Shown here one piece after another: positions 22,030 through 31,941 of a stretch of DNA of 33,914 nucleotides. Source of the DNA: DATGWF01 sp035299585 (GTDB taxonomy: Bacteria > Actinomycetota > Actinomycetes > Actinomycetales > Microbacteriaceae); NCBI GenBank assembly GCA_035299585.1, contig DATGWF010000109.1, positions 1 through 33,914 on the forward strand, read 5' to 3'. The stretch's first letter is position 1, and each line of letters begins with the position of its first letter. The translations under genes were made by a program, and so were the position numbers. The notes below the pieces were generated by a model that was given only the letters and a program-made list of their open reading frames with translations, ran no database searches and was not told the origin of the DNA.

Positions 22030-22772
22030 TGGGAATCTCTGCTCAAGGCGGTATCTCGGTCCGTGGCCTCGGCATCCGATTCCGTCGGAACCGGCTCGGA
22101 CGCCGGCAGTTCAAGGACCTCTTCGCAGGTGGCGAGCGTCGGAGCAAACCCGACGAGTTTTGGGCTCTCCGCGACGTGAGCTTCGATGTTGCCCCGGGTG
22201 AAGCTATCGGCGTGGTCGGCCGCAACGGGCAGGGGAAGTCGACGCTTCTGAAGCTCGTTGCCGGCGTCCTCATCCCCGATGAGGGCGGCGTTCAACTTAC
22301 GGGCGGCGTCGCGCCCCTCATCGAGCTCACGGGCGGCTTCATCGGGGAACTCAGTGTTCGCGACAATGTGTACTTGACGGCCGGCTTGCACGGCATGAGT
22401 CGCGCCCAAGTCGCTGCCAAGTTCGAGGACATTATTGATTTCGCTGAAATCGGCGACTTCGTTGACACCCCGTACAAGCACCTGTCCAACGGCATGAAAG
22501 TGCGCGTCGCGTTCGCTGTTGTATCCCAGCTCGACGAGCCCATCCTGCTCGTCGATGAAGTCCTTGCCGTCGGCGATCGCGCCTTCCAAGAGAAGTGCTA
22601 TCGCCGTATCGACGAGCTCTTGAGCGAGGGGCGCACACTGTTCTTCGTGTCTCACAACGAGGACGACCTCACCCGCTTTTGCACCCGCGGTCTCTACCTC
22701 GACGGGGGCACCCTCGTCTTCGATGGGCCCATTGGCGAGGTCATCGAGCGGTACAACCGCGAGCACGGCTGA
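22029..22772 (+). CDS. Polysaccharide/teichoic acid ABC exporter ATPase (Wzt/TagH-like)
   Basis: 247 residues. Walker A is GRNGQGKST (64-72), the signature is LSNGM (152-156), a variant with Asn in place of the usual Ser/Gly, Walker B is PILLVDE (171-177), and the switch His is 209. The N-terminal 45 residues precede the ABC core as in TagH. There is no C-terminal carbohydrate-binding domain, so recognition of a capped glycan as in Wzt of O8/O9 systems is not expected. GTG 22029 uses the last base of the permease stop. Its own stop overlaps the ogt start by 1 nt. Confidence 0.9.
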   Translation: MGISAQGGISVRGLGIRFRRNRLGRRQFKDLFAGGERRSKPDEFWALRDVSFDVAPGEAIGVVGRNGQGKSTLLKLVAGVLIPDEGGVQLTGGVAPLIELTGGFIGELSVRDNVYLTAGLHGMSRAQVAAKFEDIIDFAEIGDFVDTPYKHLSNGMKVRVAFAVVSQLDEPILLVDEVLAVGDRAFQEKCYRRIDELLSEGRTLFFVSHNEDDLTRFCTRGLYLDGGTLVFDGPIGEVIERYNREHG

Positions 22773-23227
22773 TGCTGGGCCTCGACTCCCCCGTCGGGTG
22801 GGTAACCCTCCGCGGCGAGCGTGCTCTTGAGTCGGTGCGCATTTCCGCCGAGTCCGAGGAGGGACGCCCGCAGTCTCACACCGAACTTGAGCGGGTCGCG
22901 GCGGCCCAACTGGAAGAGTACTTTTCGGGCTCACGAACCACCTTCGACGTGCCGATTGCGTCGACCGGCACCGAACTTCAACAGGACGTGTGGCGCTTCC
23001 TCGACACCATCCCCTACGGGCAGTCGGTGAGCTATGGCCACATTGCCCGTGAACTCGGTCTCCCGCCCGCCGCGGCGCGCGCGGTCGGCAGCGCGGTTGG
23101 CGCAAACCCGGTCCTCATTGTGCGTCCATGCCACCGTGTCTTGGGTGCGGATGGCTCGCTCACCGGCTTTGCAGGCGGCATCGACGCGAAACTGTGGCTC
23201 CTCCAGCTCGAGGGAGTGATGCTATGA
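22772..23227 (+). CDS. ogt: Methylated-DNA--protein cysteine methyltransferase
   Basis: A suicide repair enzyme that takes the alkyl group from O6-alkylguanine. At 151 residues it has the active Cys120 in PCHRV (119-123), the helix-turn-helix segment (YGQSVSYGHIAREL) and the Arg finger in AARAVGSAVGANP. ATG 22772 overlaps the exporter ATPase stop (TGATG) and its own stop overlaps the tag start (ATGA). The upstream frame to 22595 is a shadow of the exporter gene. Repair and export genes are thus translated as one chain. Confidence 0.93.
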   Translation: MLGLDSPVGWVTLRGERALESVRISAESEEGRPQSHTELERVAAAQLEEYFSGSRTTFDVPIASTGTELQQDVWRFLDTIPYGQSVSYGHIARELGLPPAAARAVGSAVGANPVLIVRPCHRVLGADGSLTGFAGGIDAKLWLLQLEGVML

Positions 23228-23799
23228 CTCGGCCCTCTGTGCTGGTCGGTGCGGACGGCCTCGCACGTTGCGCCTGGGTGGGCACCGACCCGGAGTACGT
23301 GCGCTATCACGACGAGGAATGGGGCGTCCCGTTGCGGGACTCACGCCGACTTTTCGAGAAGATCTGTCTCGAGGGGTTTCAAGCCGGATTGTCGTGGATC
23401 ACGATTTTGAAGCGCCGCCCGGCCTTCCGCGAGGTGTTCGAGGGATTCGACCCGGTTCGGGTCGCGGCCTTTACCGAATCGGATGTCGATCGCCTCTTGG
23501 CGGACGAGCGCATCATTCGACACCGCGGCAAGATCGAAGCCACCATTTCAAACGCCCGAGCGACGCTCTCCCTCAGCGAGCCATTGACTCAGCTCGTGTG
23601 GTCGTTCGAACCGCAGTCTCGGGGCGAGCGGCCGAATCGACTCGAGGATATTCCGGCGGTCACCGCTGAATCGACCGCGCTGTCGAAAGCGCTCCGCGTG
23701 CGCGGATTCCGTTTTGTCGGTCCGACGACGATGTACGCACTCATGCAGTCGGCCGGTGTAGTCGATGACCACGTCACGGGTTGTTATCGGGCCGAGTAG
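23224..23799 (+). CDS. tag: DNA-3-methyladenine glycosylase I
   Basis: Excises 3-methyladenine from DNA. At 191 residues it has the conserved N-terminus with Cys16 and YHDEEWG (28-34), GFQAGLSWITILKRR in the helix-hairpin region, and C-terminal FVGPTTMYALMQSAGVVDDH with the last zinc ligands (His, Cys in DHVTGC). ATG 23224 overlaps the ogt stop. Together they cover two classes of alkylation damage. Confidence 0.95.
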   Translation: MTRPSVLVGADGLARCAWVGTDPEYVRYHDEEWGVPLRDSRRLFEKICLEGFQAGLSWITILKRRPAFREVFEGFDPVRVAAFTESDVDRLLADERIIRHRGKIEATISNARATLSLSEPLTQLVWSFEPQSRGERPNRLEDIPAVTAESTALSKALRVRGFRFVGPTTMYALMQSAGVVDDHVTGCYRAE

Positions 23800-23802
23800 G
23801 GT
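23797..23802 (+). promoter_or_regulatory. Possible -10 element TAGGGT of the VOC gene overlapping the tag stop codon
   Basis: The TAG stop of tag begins TAGGGT. A leader of about 15 nt with GAGGAG before ATG 23824 would follow. This is a weaker fourth case of a stop codon doubling as part of a -10 element. Confidence 0.35.
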
Positions 23803-23823
23803 TACGAGCAACGAGGAGACACG

Positions 23824-24306
23824 ATGCCTGAGCAACTGGTTCGACCGAGTATCTGGATTCAGCGCGATGCGCGAGCTGCGATTGAGCGCTATACGTCGTT
23901 GATTCCGAACTCTCGGATCATCGGCTTGACGACCGTGCATGACCCGTCCGGAAACGAGATCGTGACCGGGATGTTCGTGCTCGCCGGTGTGGAATACCAG
24001 CTCATTGGCGGCCCGGCACCGTTCGAGCTCAATGCCTCGTTCAGCCTGGCGATTGCCTGCGATACGCAGGTCGATATCGACCACTATTGGGAAGCATTGG
24101 TCGAGGGCGGTACGCCCGGCCAGTGTGGCTGGCTGGTCGACCATTGGGGGCTGAGTTGGCAGGTGTTCCCGAAGTCTCTGCCGGAGTATCTGAACGATCC
24201 CGTACCGGAACGCGCGGCGGCCGCATCGGCGGCGATGTTCGGGATGAGCAAGATTGTGCTCGCCGAGCTGGCCGCAGCCGCCGACGCCGCTACACCTCGA
24301 GGTTGA
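23824..24306 (+). CDS. VOC superfamily (PhnB/glyoxalase-like) protein
   Basis: 160 residues. The order of segments, RPSIWIQRDARAAIERYTSLIP, then NEIVTGMFVLAGVEYQLIGGP, then YWEALVEGGTPGQCGWLVDHWGLSWQVFP, matches the PhnB/3-demethylubiquinone methyltransferase-like branch of the VOC fold. Most members have no known reaction. GAGGAG is the ribosome binding site. It follows tag by 24 bp and converges on yaaA with a 17-bp overlap of the 3' ends. Confidence 0.85.
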   Translation: MPEQLVRPSIWIQRDARAAIERYTSLIPNSRIIGLTTVHDPSGNEIVTGMFVLAGVEYQLIGGPAPFELNASFSLAIACDTQVDIDHYWEALVEGGTPGQCGWLVDHWGLSWQVFPKSLPEYLNDPVPERAAAASAAMFGMSKIVLAELAAAADAATPRG

Positions 24307-25033
24307 GCTCCCCGGGAGCGCCCGGTTCCAGACGCCACCCGAGTGCGCGCGCGACGTCAATGAGCTCATCGAGGGATTCCGGATCGGCGGCTTCGGACAC
24401 CAGAGCCCGCGTGAACTCCCCCTTCGCCTTCTTGTTGAAGTGGTTCAACGCGCGCACCTGGCCACCCTCGGTTCGGGTCACGACGCGCAAAAACACCGAG
24501 CGCTCCCCCGCCGGCGCCGGCCCCAACTCGACGTACCCTTCCGAGCGCGCATCGAGAATGAGCCCGGGAATCCCGGCCAGCACCCTGGCGTTCTTCCCAG
24601 CCCACAGCGACTTCAACGGCTCGTCGGTGAGGCGCGAATCGTGCGACAGCCGATACGCCGGAATCGCGTCGTCGGCACGGACGAGTCCGAACAGGGCGGA
24701 ATGAATGAGCACTCGCTCACCCGCGCGGGCTCGAGCCACGCCATCGAGACTCGGCGCATCAAGGGCGTCGTACAGCACGCCCGTGTAGCGCTCGAGTGCC
24801 GGCAGCGTCGGGCTTTTCTTCAACACACGATTTCGCGCCACTTCCGGTGCGCCCTTGGGACCCAGCTTCAACGCGTGCAAGGACGCTGCCTCATCACGAC
24901 TGAGTGAGACGAGGGCCGAGACAAGCTTGCGTCGGACCGGGTGCAGACCCGGGAACGACAGCGCCGAAACGTCGAGCGGCAACGAATTGCCCCCATCCCG
25001 TTTGGTTTCGGATGGGGGCAAAACGATATGCAT
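24290..25033 (-). CDS. yaaA: Peroxide stress protein YaaA (DUF328)
   Basis: 247 residues, YaaA family. The N-terminal LPPSETKR (5-12) is the family start motif in actinobacteria, and YTGVLYDALD plus LIHSALFGLVRADDAIPAYRL follow in the centre. The E. coli protein lowers free iron and DNA damage under peroxide stress and is known to bind DNA. ATG 25033 lies 9 bp after the atpC stop. A 12-bp perfect hairpin covers codons 5-16, so translation or read-through from atp may be limited. Confidence 0.9.
   Translation of the reverse strand: MHIVLPPSETKRDGGNSLPLDVSALSFPGLHPVRRKLVSALVSLSRDEAASLHALKLGPKGAPEVARNRVLKKSPTLPALERYTGVLYDALDAPSLDGVARARAGERVLIHSALFGLVRADDAIPAYRLSHDSRLTDEPLKSLWAGKNARVLAGIPGLILDARSEGYVELGPAPAGERSVFLRVVTRTEGGQVRALNHFNKKAKGEFTRALVSEAADPESLDELIDVARALGWRLEPGAPGELNLEV
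24987..25021 (-). terminator. 12-bp perfect hairpin inside the start of yaaA, possible atp operon terminator
   Basis: TTGCCCCCATCC and GGATGGGGGCAA form a perfect 12-bp stem with an 11-nt loop, 22 bp after the atpC stop. On the minus strand TTCGTTG follows. It may be an atp operon terminator lying within the yaaA coding region, or a translational or attenuation element for yaaA. The stem bases are within codons for LPPSETKRDGGN. Confidence 0.55.
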
Positions 25034-25042
25034 GATGCGGGA

Positions 25043-25309
25043 CTACGCCAGCGACGCGCGACCTGCCACGATCTGAACGGTGTTGTTCTCGACCGAGAGG
25101 AAGCCGTCTTCAGCGTTCGCCAGAATCTTCTCGCCGTCACCGGTCGTGATGCGGACCTCGCCACTCGCCAAAATGGCGAGAAGCGGCTCGTGCCCGGCCA
25201 TCAGACCGATTTCACCCTCGACAGTCTTGGCGACGACGAGGCTGGCCTGACCGGTCCAGACCTCGCGGTCTGCAGCAACCAGGCTGACGTTGAGCAGGTG
25301 AGCGGCCAT
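25043..25309 (-). CDS. atpC: ATP synthase subunit epsilon
   Basis: The rotor-stalk inhibitor subunit, 88 residues. It has only the N-terminal beta-sandwich (AAHLLNVSLVAADREVWTGQ...VEGEIGLMAGHEPLLAILASGEVRI) and lacks the C-terminal helical domain, as is usual for short actinobacterial forms. ATG 25309 lies 2 nt after the atpD stop; the frame to 25342 is a read into atpD. Confidence 0.95.
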   Translation of the reverse strand: MAAHLLNVSLVAADREVWTGQASLVVAKTVEGEIGLMAGHEPLLAILASGEVRITTGDGEKILANAEDGFLSVENNTVQIVAGRASLA

Positions 25310-25311
25310 GT

Positions 25312-26781
25312 TTAGCCGTTCTCCTTCTGAATCTGAGCCCACTTCTCTTCGACGTCACTAATGGCGCCGACGTTGAAGAAGGCCTGCTCGGCGACGTGGT
25401 CGAACTCACCCTTGGCAATCGCGTCGAACGACTCGATGGTGTCCTTGAGCGGAACAGTCGAACCCTCAACACCGGTGAACTTCTTCGCCATGTAGGTGTT
25501 CTGCGACAGGAACTGCTGAATACGACGAGCACGCGACACGGTGATCTTGTCTTCTTCGGAGAGTTCGTCGACACCGAGGATGGCGATGATTTCCTGGAGT
25601 TCCTTGTTCTTCTGCAGAATCTGCTTGACCGTGGTGGCCACGCGGTAGTGGTCCTCACCCAAGTAACGCGGGTCGAGAATACGCGAGGTCGAGGTCAGCG
25701 GGTCCACTGCCGGGTACAGACCCTTCGAAGCGATTTCACGCGAAAGTTCGGTGGTCGCATCGAGGTGGGCGAAGGTGGTTGCCGGCGCCGGGTCGGTGTA
25801 GTCGTCAGCGGGCACGTAAATGGCCTGCAGCGAGGTGATCGAGTGGCCACGGGTCGAGGTGATGCGCTCCTGGAGGATACCCATCTCGTCCGCGAGGTTC
25901 GGCTGGTAACCCACGGCCGACGGCATGCGACCGAGCAGGGTCGACACCTCCGAGCCGGCCTGGGTGAAACGGAAGATGTTGTCGATGAACAACAGCACGT
26001 CCTGCTTCTGCACGTCACGGAAGTACTCCGCCATGGTCAGTGCCGACAGGGCAACACGCAGACGAGTTCCCGGCGGCTCGTCCATCTGGCCGAACACGAG
26101 GGCGGTCTTGTCGAACACGCCAGCGTCTTCCATTTCGTGGATGAGGTCGTTCCCCTCACGGGTACGCTCACCAACACCGGCGAACACCGACACACCGCCG
26201 TGGTCCTGGGCGACGCGCTGGATCATCTCCTGGATGAGAACGGTCTTACCGACACCGGCACCACCGAACAGACCAATCTTTCCACCCTGAACGTACGGGG
26301 TGAGGAGGTCGATAACCTTGATGCCGGTCTCGAAGAGCTGGGTCTTGGACTCGAGCTGGTCGAATGCCGGGGGCTTGCGGTGAATCGGCCAACGCTCGGT
26401 GATTTCGATTTTCTCGCCCGGGGCGGCGTTCAGAATGTCACCGGTGACGTTGAACACCTTGCCCTTGGTGACATCGCCGACGGGAACCGAGATCGCCTCA
26501 CCGGTGTCGCGGACTTCCTGACCGCGCACGAGACCGTCGGTCGGCTTCAGCGCGATGGCACGAACGAGGTCGTCACCGAGGTGCTGAGCAACCTCAAGCA
26601 CCAGCTTGGTCGACTCCTTGCCGATGGTGATGGTGGTCTCGAGCGCGTTGTAGACCTCGGGAATCGCGTCGTGCGGGAACTCGATGTCGACGACCGGACC
26701 GGTCACGCGGGCGATACGGCCGGTTGCGCCTGCAGCGCTGGCCTTCGCCGGTGACTTCTTGGCGGTTGCGGTAGCAGCCAT
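25312..26781 (-). CDS. atpD: ATP synthase subunit beta
   Basis: The catalytic subunit of F1, 489 residues. Walker A is GGAGVGKT (173-180), Walker B is in the LLFIDNIFRF block, and GERTREGNDL is conserved. An Ala/Lys-rich N-terminal extension of about 20 residues precedes the core (GRIARVTGPVVDIEFP). GAGAGAG-like sequence precedes the ATG. Confidence 0.98.
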   Translation of the reverse strand: MAATATAKKSPAKASAAGATGRIARVTGPVVDIEFPHDAIPEVYNALETTITIGKESTKLVLEVAQHLGDDLVRAIALKPTDGLVRGQEVRDTGEAISVPVGDVTKGKVFNVTGDILNAAPGEKIEITERWPIHRKPPAFDQLESKTQLFETGIKVIDLLTPYVQGGKIGLFGGAGVGKTVLIQEMIQRVAQDHGGVSVFAGVGERTREGNDLIHEMEDAGVFDKTALVFGQMDEPPGTRLRVALSALTMAEYFRDVQKQDVLLFIDNIFRFTQAGSEVSTLLGRMPSAVGYQPNLADEMGILQERITSTRGHSITSLQAIYVPADDYTDPAPATTFAHLDATTELSREIASKGLYPAVDPLTSTSRILDPRYLGEDHYRVATTVKQILQKNKELQEIIAILGVDELSEEDKITVSRARRIQQFLSQNTYMAKKFTGVEGSTVPLKDTIESFDAIAKGEFDHVAEQAFFNVGAISDVEEKWAQIQKENG

Positions 26782-26802
26782 GTGTCTCTCTCTTCTTCGG
26801 GT

Positions 26803-27696
26803 CTAGTTCGACAGCGCGTCCGCGCCACCGACGATTTCGGAAATCTGCTGGGTAATTTCGGCCTGACGGGCGTTGTTTGCCAGTCGGGTGTAGTCACGGA
26901 TGAGCTTGTCAGCGTTGTCGCTCGCCGACTTCATCGCCTTCTGCGTCGCCGCCTGCTTGGCCGCGTCCGACTCGAGCAGCGCATTGAAGATGCGGCTCTC
27001 GATGTAGACGGGGAGCATCGAGTCAAGAACCGTTTCGGCGTCTGGCTCGAAGGCATACAGCGGAAGTGCTGCTCCCGGCTCGGGCGCCTCAACACCCTCG
27101 ACAATCTCGAGCGGCAATAAGCGCACCGCGACCGGCTCCTGGGAGATCATGCTCACGAAGCGGTTGTAGACGATGTGAATCTCGTTCACGCCGCCTTCAG
27201 CCTCGCCGGTGAGGAACTTGCCGAGGATGGCCTCGGATACTTCCTGCGCAAGATCGAACTTCGGGGTGTCGGTGCCGCCGGTCCAGACCTGTTCGGCCTT
27301 GCGCTGACGGAAGGCAAAGTAGCCTGCCGCCTTGCGACCGATGAGGTAGTAGACGACCTCTTTGCCCTCGCGCTTGAGCAACTCGGCGAGTTGCTCGGCT
27401 TCACGCAGAACCTGCGAGTTGAAGGCACCTGCGAGACCACGGTCACTCGTGAACACGACAATGGCCGAGCGCGAAATGCTCTCGGGCTCGGTCGTGAGCG
27501 GGTGCGACGTGTTCGAGTAGGTCGCGAGAGCGGAGACAGCCCGAGTGATAGCGCGCGTGTACGGGGAAGATGCGTTCACTCGCGCCTGCGCCTTGTGAAT
27601 GCGCGAGGCGGAGATGAGCTCCATCGCCCTCGTAATCTTCTTGGTCGTCTGGGCAGAACGAATCTTCTGCCGGTAGACCCGAAGCTGTGCGCCCAT
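26803..27696 (-). CDS. atpG: ATP synthase subunit gamma
   Basis: The central rotor shaft of F1, 297 residues. It has the N-terminal LRVYRQKIRSAQTTKKITRAMELI (about 4-28), TSDRGLAGAFN in the middle, and the C-terminal ASDNADKLIRDYTRLANNARQAEITQQISEIVGGA helix. ATG 27696 lies 2 nt after the atpA stop. Confidence 0.98.
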   Translation of the reverse strand: MGAQLRVYRQKIRSAQTTKKITRAMELISASRIHKAQARVNASSPYTRAITRAVSALATYSNTSHPLTTEPESISRSAIVVFTSDRGLAGAFNSQVLREAEQLAELLKREGKEVVYYLIGRKAAGYFAFRQRKAEQVWTGGTDTPKFDLAQEVSEAILGKFLTGEAEGGVNEIHIVYNRFVSMISQEPVAVRLLPLEIVEGVEAPEPGAALPLYAFEPDAETVLDSMLPVYIESRIFNALLESDAAKQAATQKAMKSASDNADKLIRDYTRLANNARQAEITQQISEIVGGADALSN

Positions 27697-27698
27697 CG

Positions 27699-29330
<1,632 letters not shown>

Positions 29331-29355
29331 GGTGGGTTCCTTTTGTTCCGTCGGG

Positions 29356-30141
29356 TTATCCGACAAGCTTGAGTCGCAGATCGCCCAGACGGGCGGCAAT
29401 GCTTCCGTCGATGACGTCGTCACCGATTTGGACCTTGAGGCCGCCGATCAGTGCTGCATCGACGACGACGTTGAGGCGGACCTTGCGGCCGGCTCGTGCC
29501 GTGAGGGTCTGTTCGAGGCGTTCGCGCTGAGGATCGCTCAGAGCGTTTGCGGTCGAGACGTGCGCGAGGGCGTAGCCCTTCTCGTCGGCGGCAATTTCGG
29601 CTGCCGATCGCAGCATTTCGCCGATTCGACGGCCGCGCGGCTGTGACACCAGCTGGCGGACCACGGCGACCGTTGCGGGAGCGGCTTTCTTGCCGAGCAA
29701 CGCATCGACCGCGACGAGCTTCGCCGGCGTCGGGCTGAGCTTCGAGCCGAGCGCGAGCTCAAGCTCGTGGTCGCTCTGCACAGCACGTTCGAACGCGAGA
29801 AGCTCGCCATCGATGTCAACATGTGCGCTCGAAGCGGCAGCACGGATACCGAGCTCCTCCAGCGCAGCGAGCAGATCCGCGGAGTCCGACCAGCGGCTGG
29901 TAACCAAACCTTCTACCAGCGCGCGTTCGGTCGAACCCAGCGATCCAAACAGCTGCTTGACGAGCGCAACCTTCGGCGCAGAGTCGGTGTCGAATGACGT
30001 GAGCGCGGCAAGCAAGGCGGTCGATCCCCCGACCACTCCAGCAACATCAAAGAGTTGCTGAGCGGTTTCGAGACCCACCGACTTCGCTGCGCCGAGCTGC
30101 CCGCGAGCAGTTGCGAGCGATTGAGTTGTCGCGCTTCCCAT
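29356..30141 (-). CDS. atpH: ATP synthase subunit delta
   Basis: The stator subunit that joins F1 to the b-subunit, 261 residues, longer than the E. coli form (about 177) as in other actinobacteria. It is Ala/Leu-rich and mostly helical. The C-terminal GRKVRLNVVVDAALIGGLKVQIGDDVIDGSIAARL is the diagnostic delta/OSCP segment. ATG 30141 lies 3 nt after the atpF stop. Confidence 0.96.
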   Translation of the reverse strand: MGSATTQSLATARGQLGAAKSVGLETAQQLFDVAGVVGGSTALLAALTSFDTDSAPKVALVKQLFGSLGSTERALVEGLVTSRWSDSADLLAALEELGIRAAASSAHVDIDGELLAFERAVQSDHELELALGSKLSPTPAKLVAVDALLGKKAAPATVAVVRQLVSQPRGRRIGEMLRSAAEIAADEKGYALAHVSTANALSDPQRERLEQTLTARAGRKVRLNVVVDAALIGGLKVQIGDDVIDGSIAARLGDLRLKLVG

Positions 30142-30144
30142 TCG

Positions 30145-30696
30145 TTACTTCTTTCCAGCCGATTCAGCCTCGAGCTCCGCCAAGAAGCGGTCCACGATTG
30201 CCGTGGCCTTCTTGTCGTCGTTCAGGCTTTCGCCAATCACGTTCGATGCGAGACCGAGTGCCAGTCCACCAACCTCGTTGCGCAGGGAAACGAGAGCGGC
30301 TTGACGCTCGGCTTCAATCTGCGCATGAGCGGTCGCGGCGACGCGAGCGGCCTCAGCGGTCGCGGTCTCCTTGGCTTCGGCAACGATCTTCTTGCCGTCT
30401 TCGCGAGCTGCCTCGCGAATCTGGCCTGCCTCGGCGCGAGCGTCAGCGAGCTGAGCGGTGTACTGCTCGAGCAGGGCCTCCGCCTGGCGCTGAGCCTCGT
30501 CCGCCTTCGCGATGTTGCCCTCGATGGCTTCCGCACGCGCGTCAAGCATGGTCTGCATGCGCGGCAGCACGACGCGCCAGAAGAACACCAGGATGATGAC
30601 GAACGCAACCGACGACCACAGGATGTCGTAGGGCGCCGGCAGCAGCGGGTTGAGGGGCTCTTCTTCGGTCGCTGCGAGCACGATGTTGTGAATCAC
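30145..30696 (-). CDS. atpF: ATP synthase subunit b
   Basis: The peripheral stalk subunit, 183 residues. It has one N-terminal membrane helix (about 23-46) followed by a long charged coiled-coil (RMQTMLDARAEAIEGNIAKADEAQ onward). GTG 30696 has the ribosome binding site AAGGAGA 5 nt upstream. Confidence 0.96.
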   Translation of the reverse strand: MIHNIVLAATEEEPLNPLLPAPYDILWSSVAFVIILVFFWRVVLPRMQTMLDARAEAIEGNIAKADEAQRQAEALLEQYTAQLADARAEAGQIREAAREDGKKIVAEAKETATAEAARVAATAHAQIEAERQAALVSLRNEVGGLALGLASNVIGESLNDDKKATAIVDRFLAELEAESAGKK

Positions 30697-30718
30697 AACG
30701 TCTCCTTAGGCGAACGAA

Positions 30719-30955
30719 TTAGGCGGTGAAGATGAAGTAGGTGGCGATACCGATGAAGGCGAGCGCCTCGGTGAAGGCGATACCAATCCACATCAGCACC
30801 TGGAGGCGACCAGCGAGCTCGGGCTGGCGAGCGACTCCTTCAATGGTGCGTCCGACGACGAGACCCACGCCGATAGCCGGGCCGATTGCGGCGAGGCCGT
30901 AACCGACGGTTGCGATGTTGCCACTGATTTCAGCGAGAACGGTAGTTGCGTCCAC
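30719..30955 (-). CDS. atpE: ATP synthase subunit c
   Basis: The proton-carrying ring subunit, 78 residues: two membrane helices joined by a polar loop (RTIEGVARQPELAGR). The ion-binding Glu63 is in IAFTEALAFIG. The Gly-rich first helix (GYGLAAIGPAIGVGLVVG) is standard. GTG 30955 has AGGAAA upstream. Confidence 0.97.
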   Translation of the reverse strand: MDATTVLAEISGNIATVGYGLAAIGPAIGVGLVVGRTIEGVARQPELAGRLQVLMWIGIAFTEALAFIGIATYFIFTA

Positions 30956-30998
30956 GTTGATTTCCTTTCCTAGGGTTTGGTTCCGAGCGACGCTCGGA

Positions 30999-31874
30999 CT
31001 AGTGTTCGTCGGCTACAGCCAGCTGGATGTAGACGGCGGTGAGCAGGGTGAAAACATAGGCCTGGAGCACGGCGACGAGAATCTCGAAGACCGTGAAGGC
31101 GAAGCCAAAGGCGAAGCTTCCAATCGCAAGGAGCGACCATCCTCCCGAGAGCGAGAAGAGGAAGAACGAGCTTGCTGCAAAGAAGAGCACGAGCAAGAGG
31201 TGGCCGACGACCATGTTCATGAGCAACCGGAGCGTGAGCGTCAAGGGGCGGATCACGAAGGTCGAGATGATTTCGATCGGGGTCACGATGATGTAGACCG
31301 GCCACGGAACACCCGATGGGAACAGCGCATTCTTGAAGAACTTTGCCGGGCTCTTCTTGATGCCCGCGTAAATGAAGGTGACGTACGACACCGCTGCGAG
31401 GACGAGCGGCACACCGATAACGGAGGTTCCCGCAATGTTCAGGAACGGGATGATGCCCGTGATGTTCATGAACAACACCATGAAGAAGATGGTGGTGAGA
31501 ATCGGCAGGAATCGCTTGCCGTCCTTCTTGCCGAGCAGGTCTTCGGCGATGTTCACACGAACGAGGTCAAGGCCCATCTCGATGACGCTCTGGAAGCGAC
31601 CGGGCACGACGGTGAGCTTGCGGGTGCCGAAGTAGAAGACGAGCAGCAGCGCAACGACCGAGATGAACCGCACGATGATGATGCGATTCACGTCGAAGGT
31701 GGTGCCTTCGAAGTCGATAATCGTCGGCGGGAAGAATTCGCTAATCGACGGGCCGTGGAATTCGGACTCGGCTGCGATGCGGTTCAGGGCGGAAGTGAAC
31801 AGCGCTCTATCCTCTGTTTCGGGGCGTGGAACCGGGGTTCTCGCGACGACGAATACGGTGATGGTGGAGGACAC
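30999..31874 (-). CDS. atpB: ATP synthase subunit a
   Basis: The stator channel subunit of Fo. The conserved Arg is in LTLRLLMNMVVGHLLL. The FHGPSISEFFPP N-terminal segment and membrane helices are typical. The start is uncertain. GTG 31874 gives 291 residues but has no ribosome binding site and a leader-like first 24 residues. CTG 31802 is preceded by AGAGGA at 7 nt and would give 267 residues, nearer the size I would expect. TAGAGT (31905-31910) upstream may be a promoter. It is the first structural gene of the atp operon. Confidence 0.93.
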   Translation of the reverse strand: MSSTITVFVVARTPVPRPETEDRALFTSALNRIAAESEFHGPSISEFFPPTIIDFEGTTFDVNRIIIVRFISVVALLLVFYFGTRKLTVVPGRFQSVIEMGLDLVRVNIAEDLLGKKDGKRFLPILTTIFFMVLFMNITGIIPFLNIAGTSVIGVPLVLAAVSYVTFIYAGIKKSPAKFFKNALFPSGVPWPVYIIVTPIEIISTFVIRPLTLTLRLLMNMVVGHLLLVLFFAASSFFLFSLSGGWSLLAIGSFAFGFAFTVFEILVAVLQAYVFTLLTAVYIQLAVADEH

Positions 31875-31904
31875 AACCGCGTGCCTGGTCCGACCGACGC
31901 TCCC

Positions 31905-31910
31905 ACTCTA
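31905..31910 (-). promoter_or_regulatory. Candidate -10 element of atpB (TAGAGT)
   Basis: TAGAGT on the minus strand lies between the AtpI-like stop and atpB. It predicts transcription from about 31898, a leader of about 24 nt to the GTG or about 96 nt to the CTG. No clear -35 is visible. Confidence 0.4.
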
Positions 31911-31941
31911 GCAACAGAAGCGCCTGGATTTCGAATCGGGC

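Noticed and set aside
22026..23105. 359-codon open frame opposite the exporter ATPase and ogt
   Set aside because: Shadow of two well-identified genes; low-complexity translation and no ribosome binding site.
25396..26754. 452-codon open frame opposite atpD
   Set aside because: Antisense shadow of atpD, with composition dictated by the opposite strand's codon bias.
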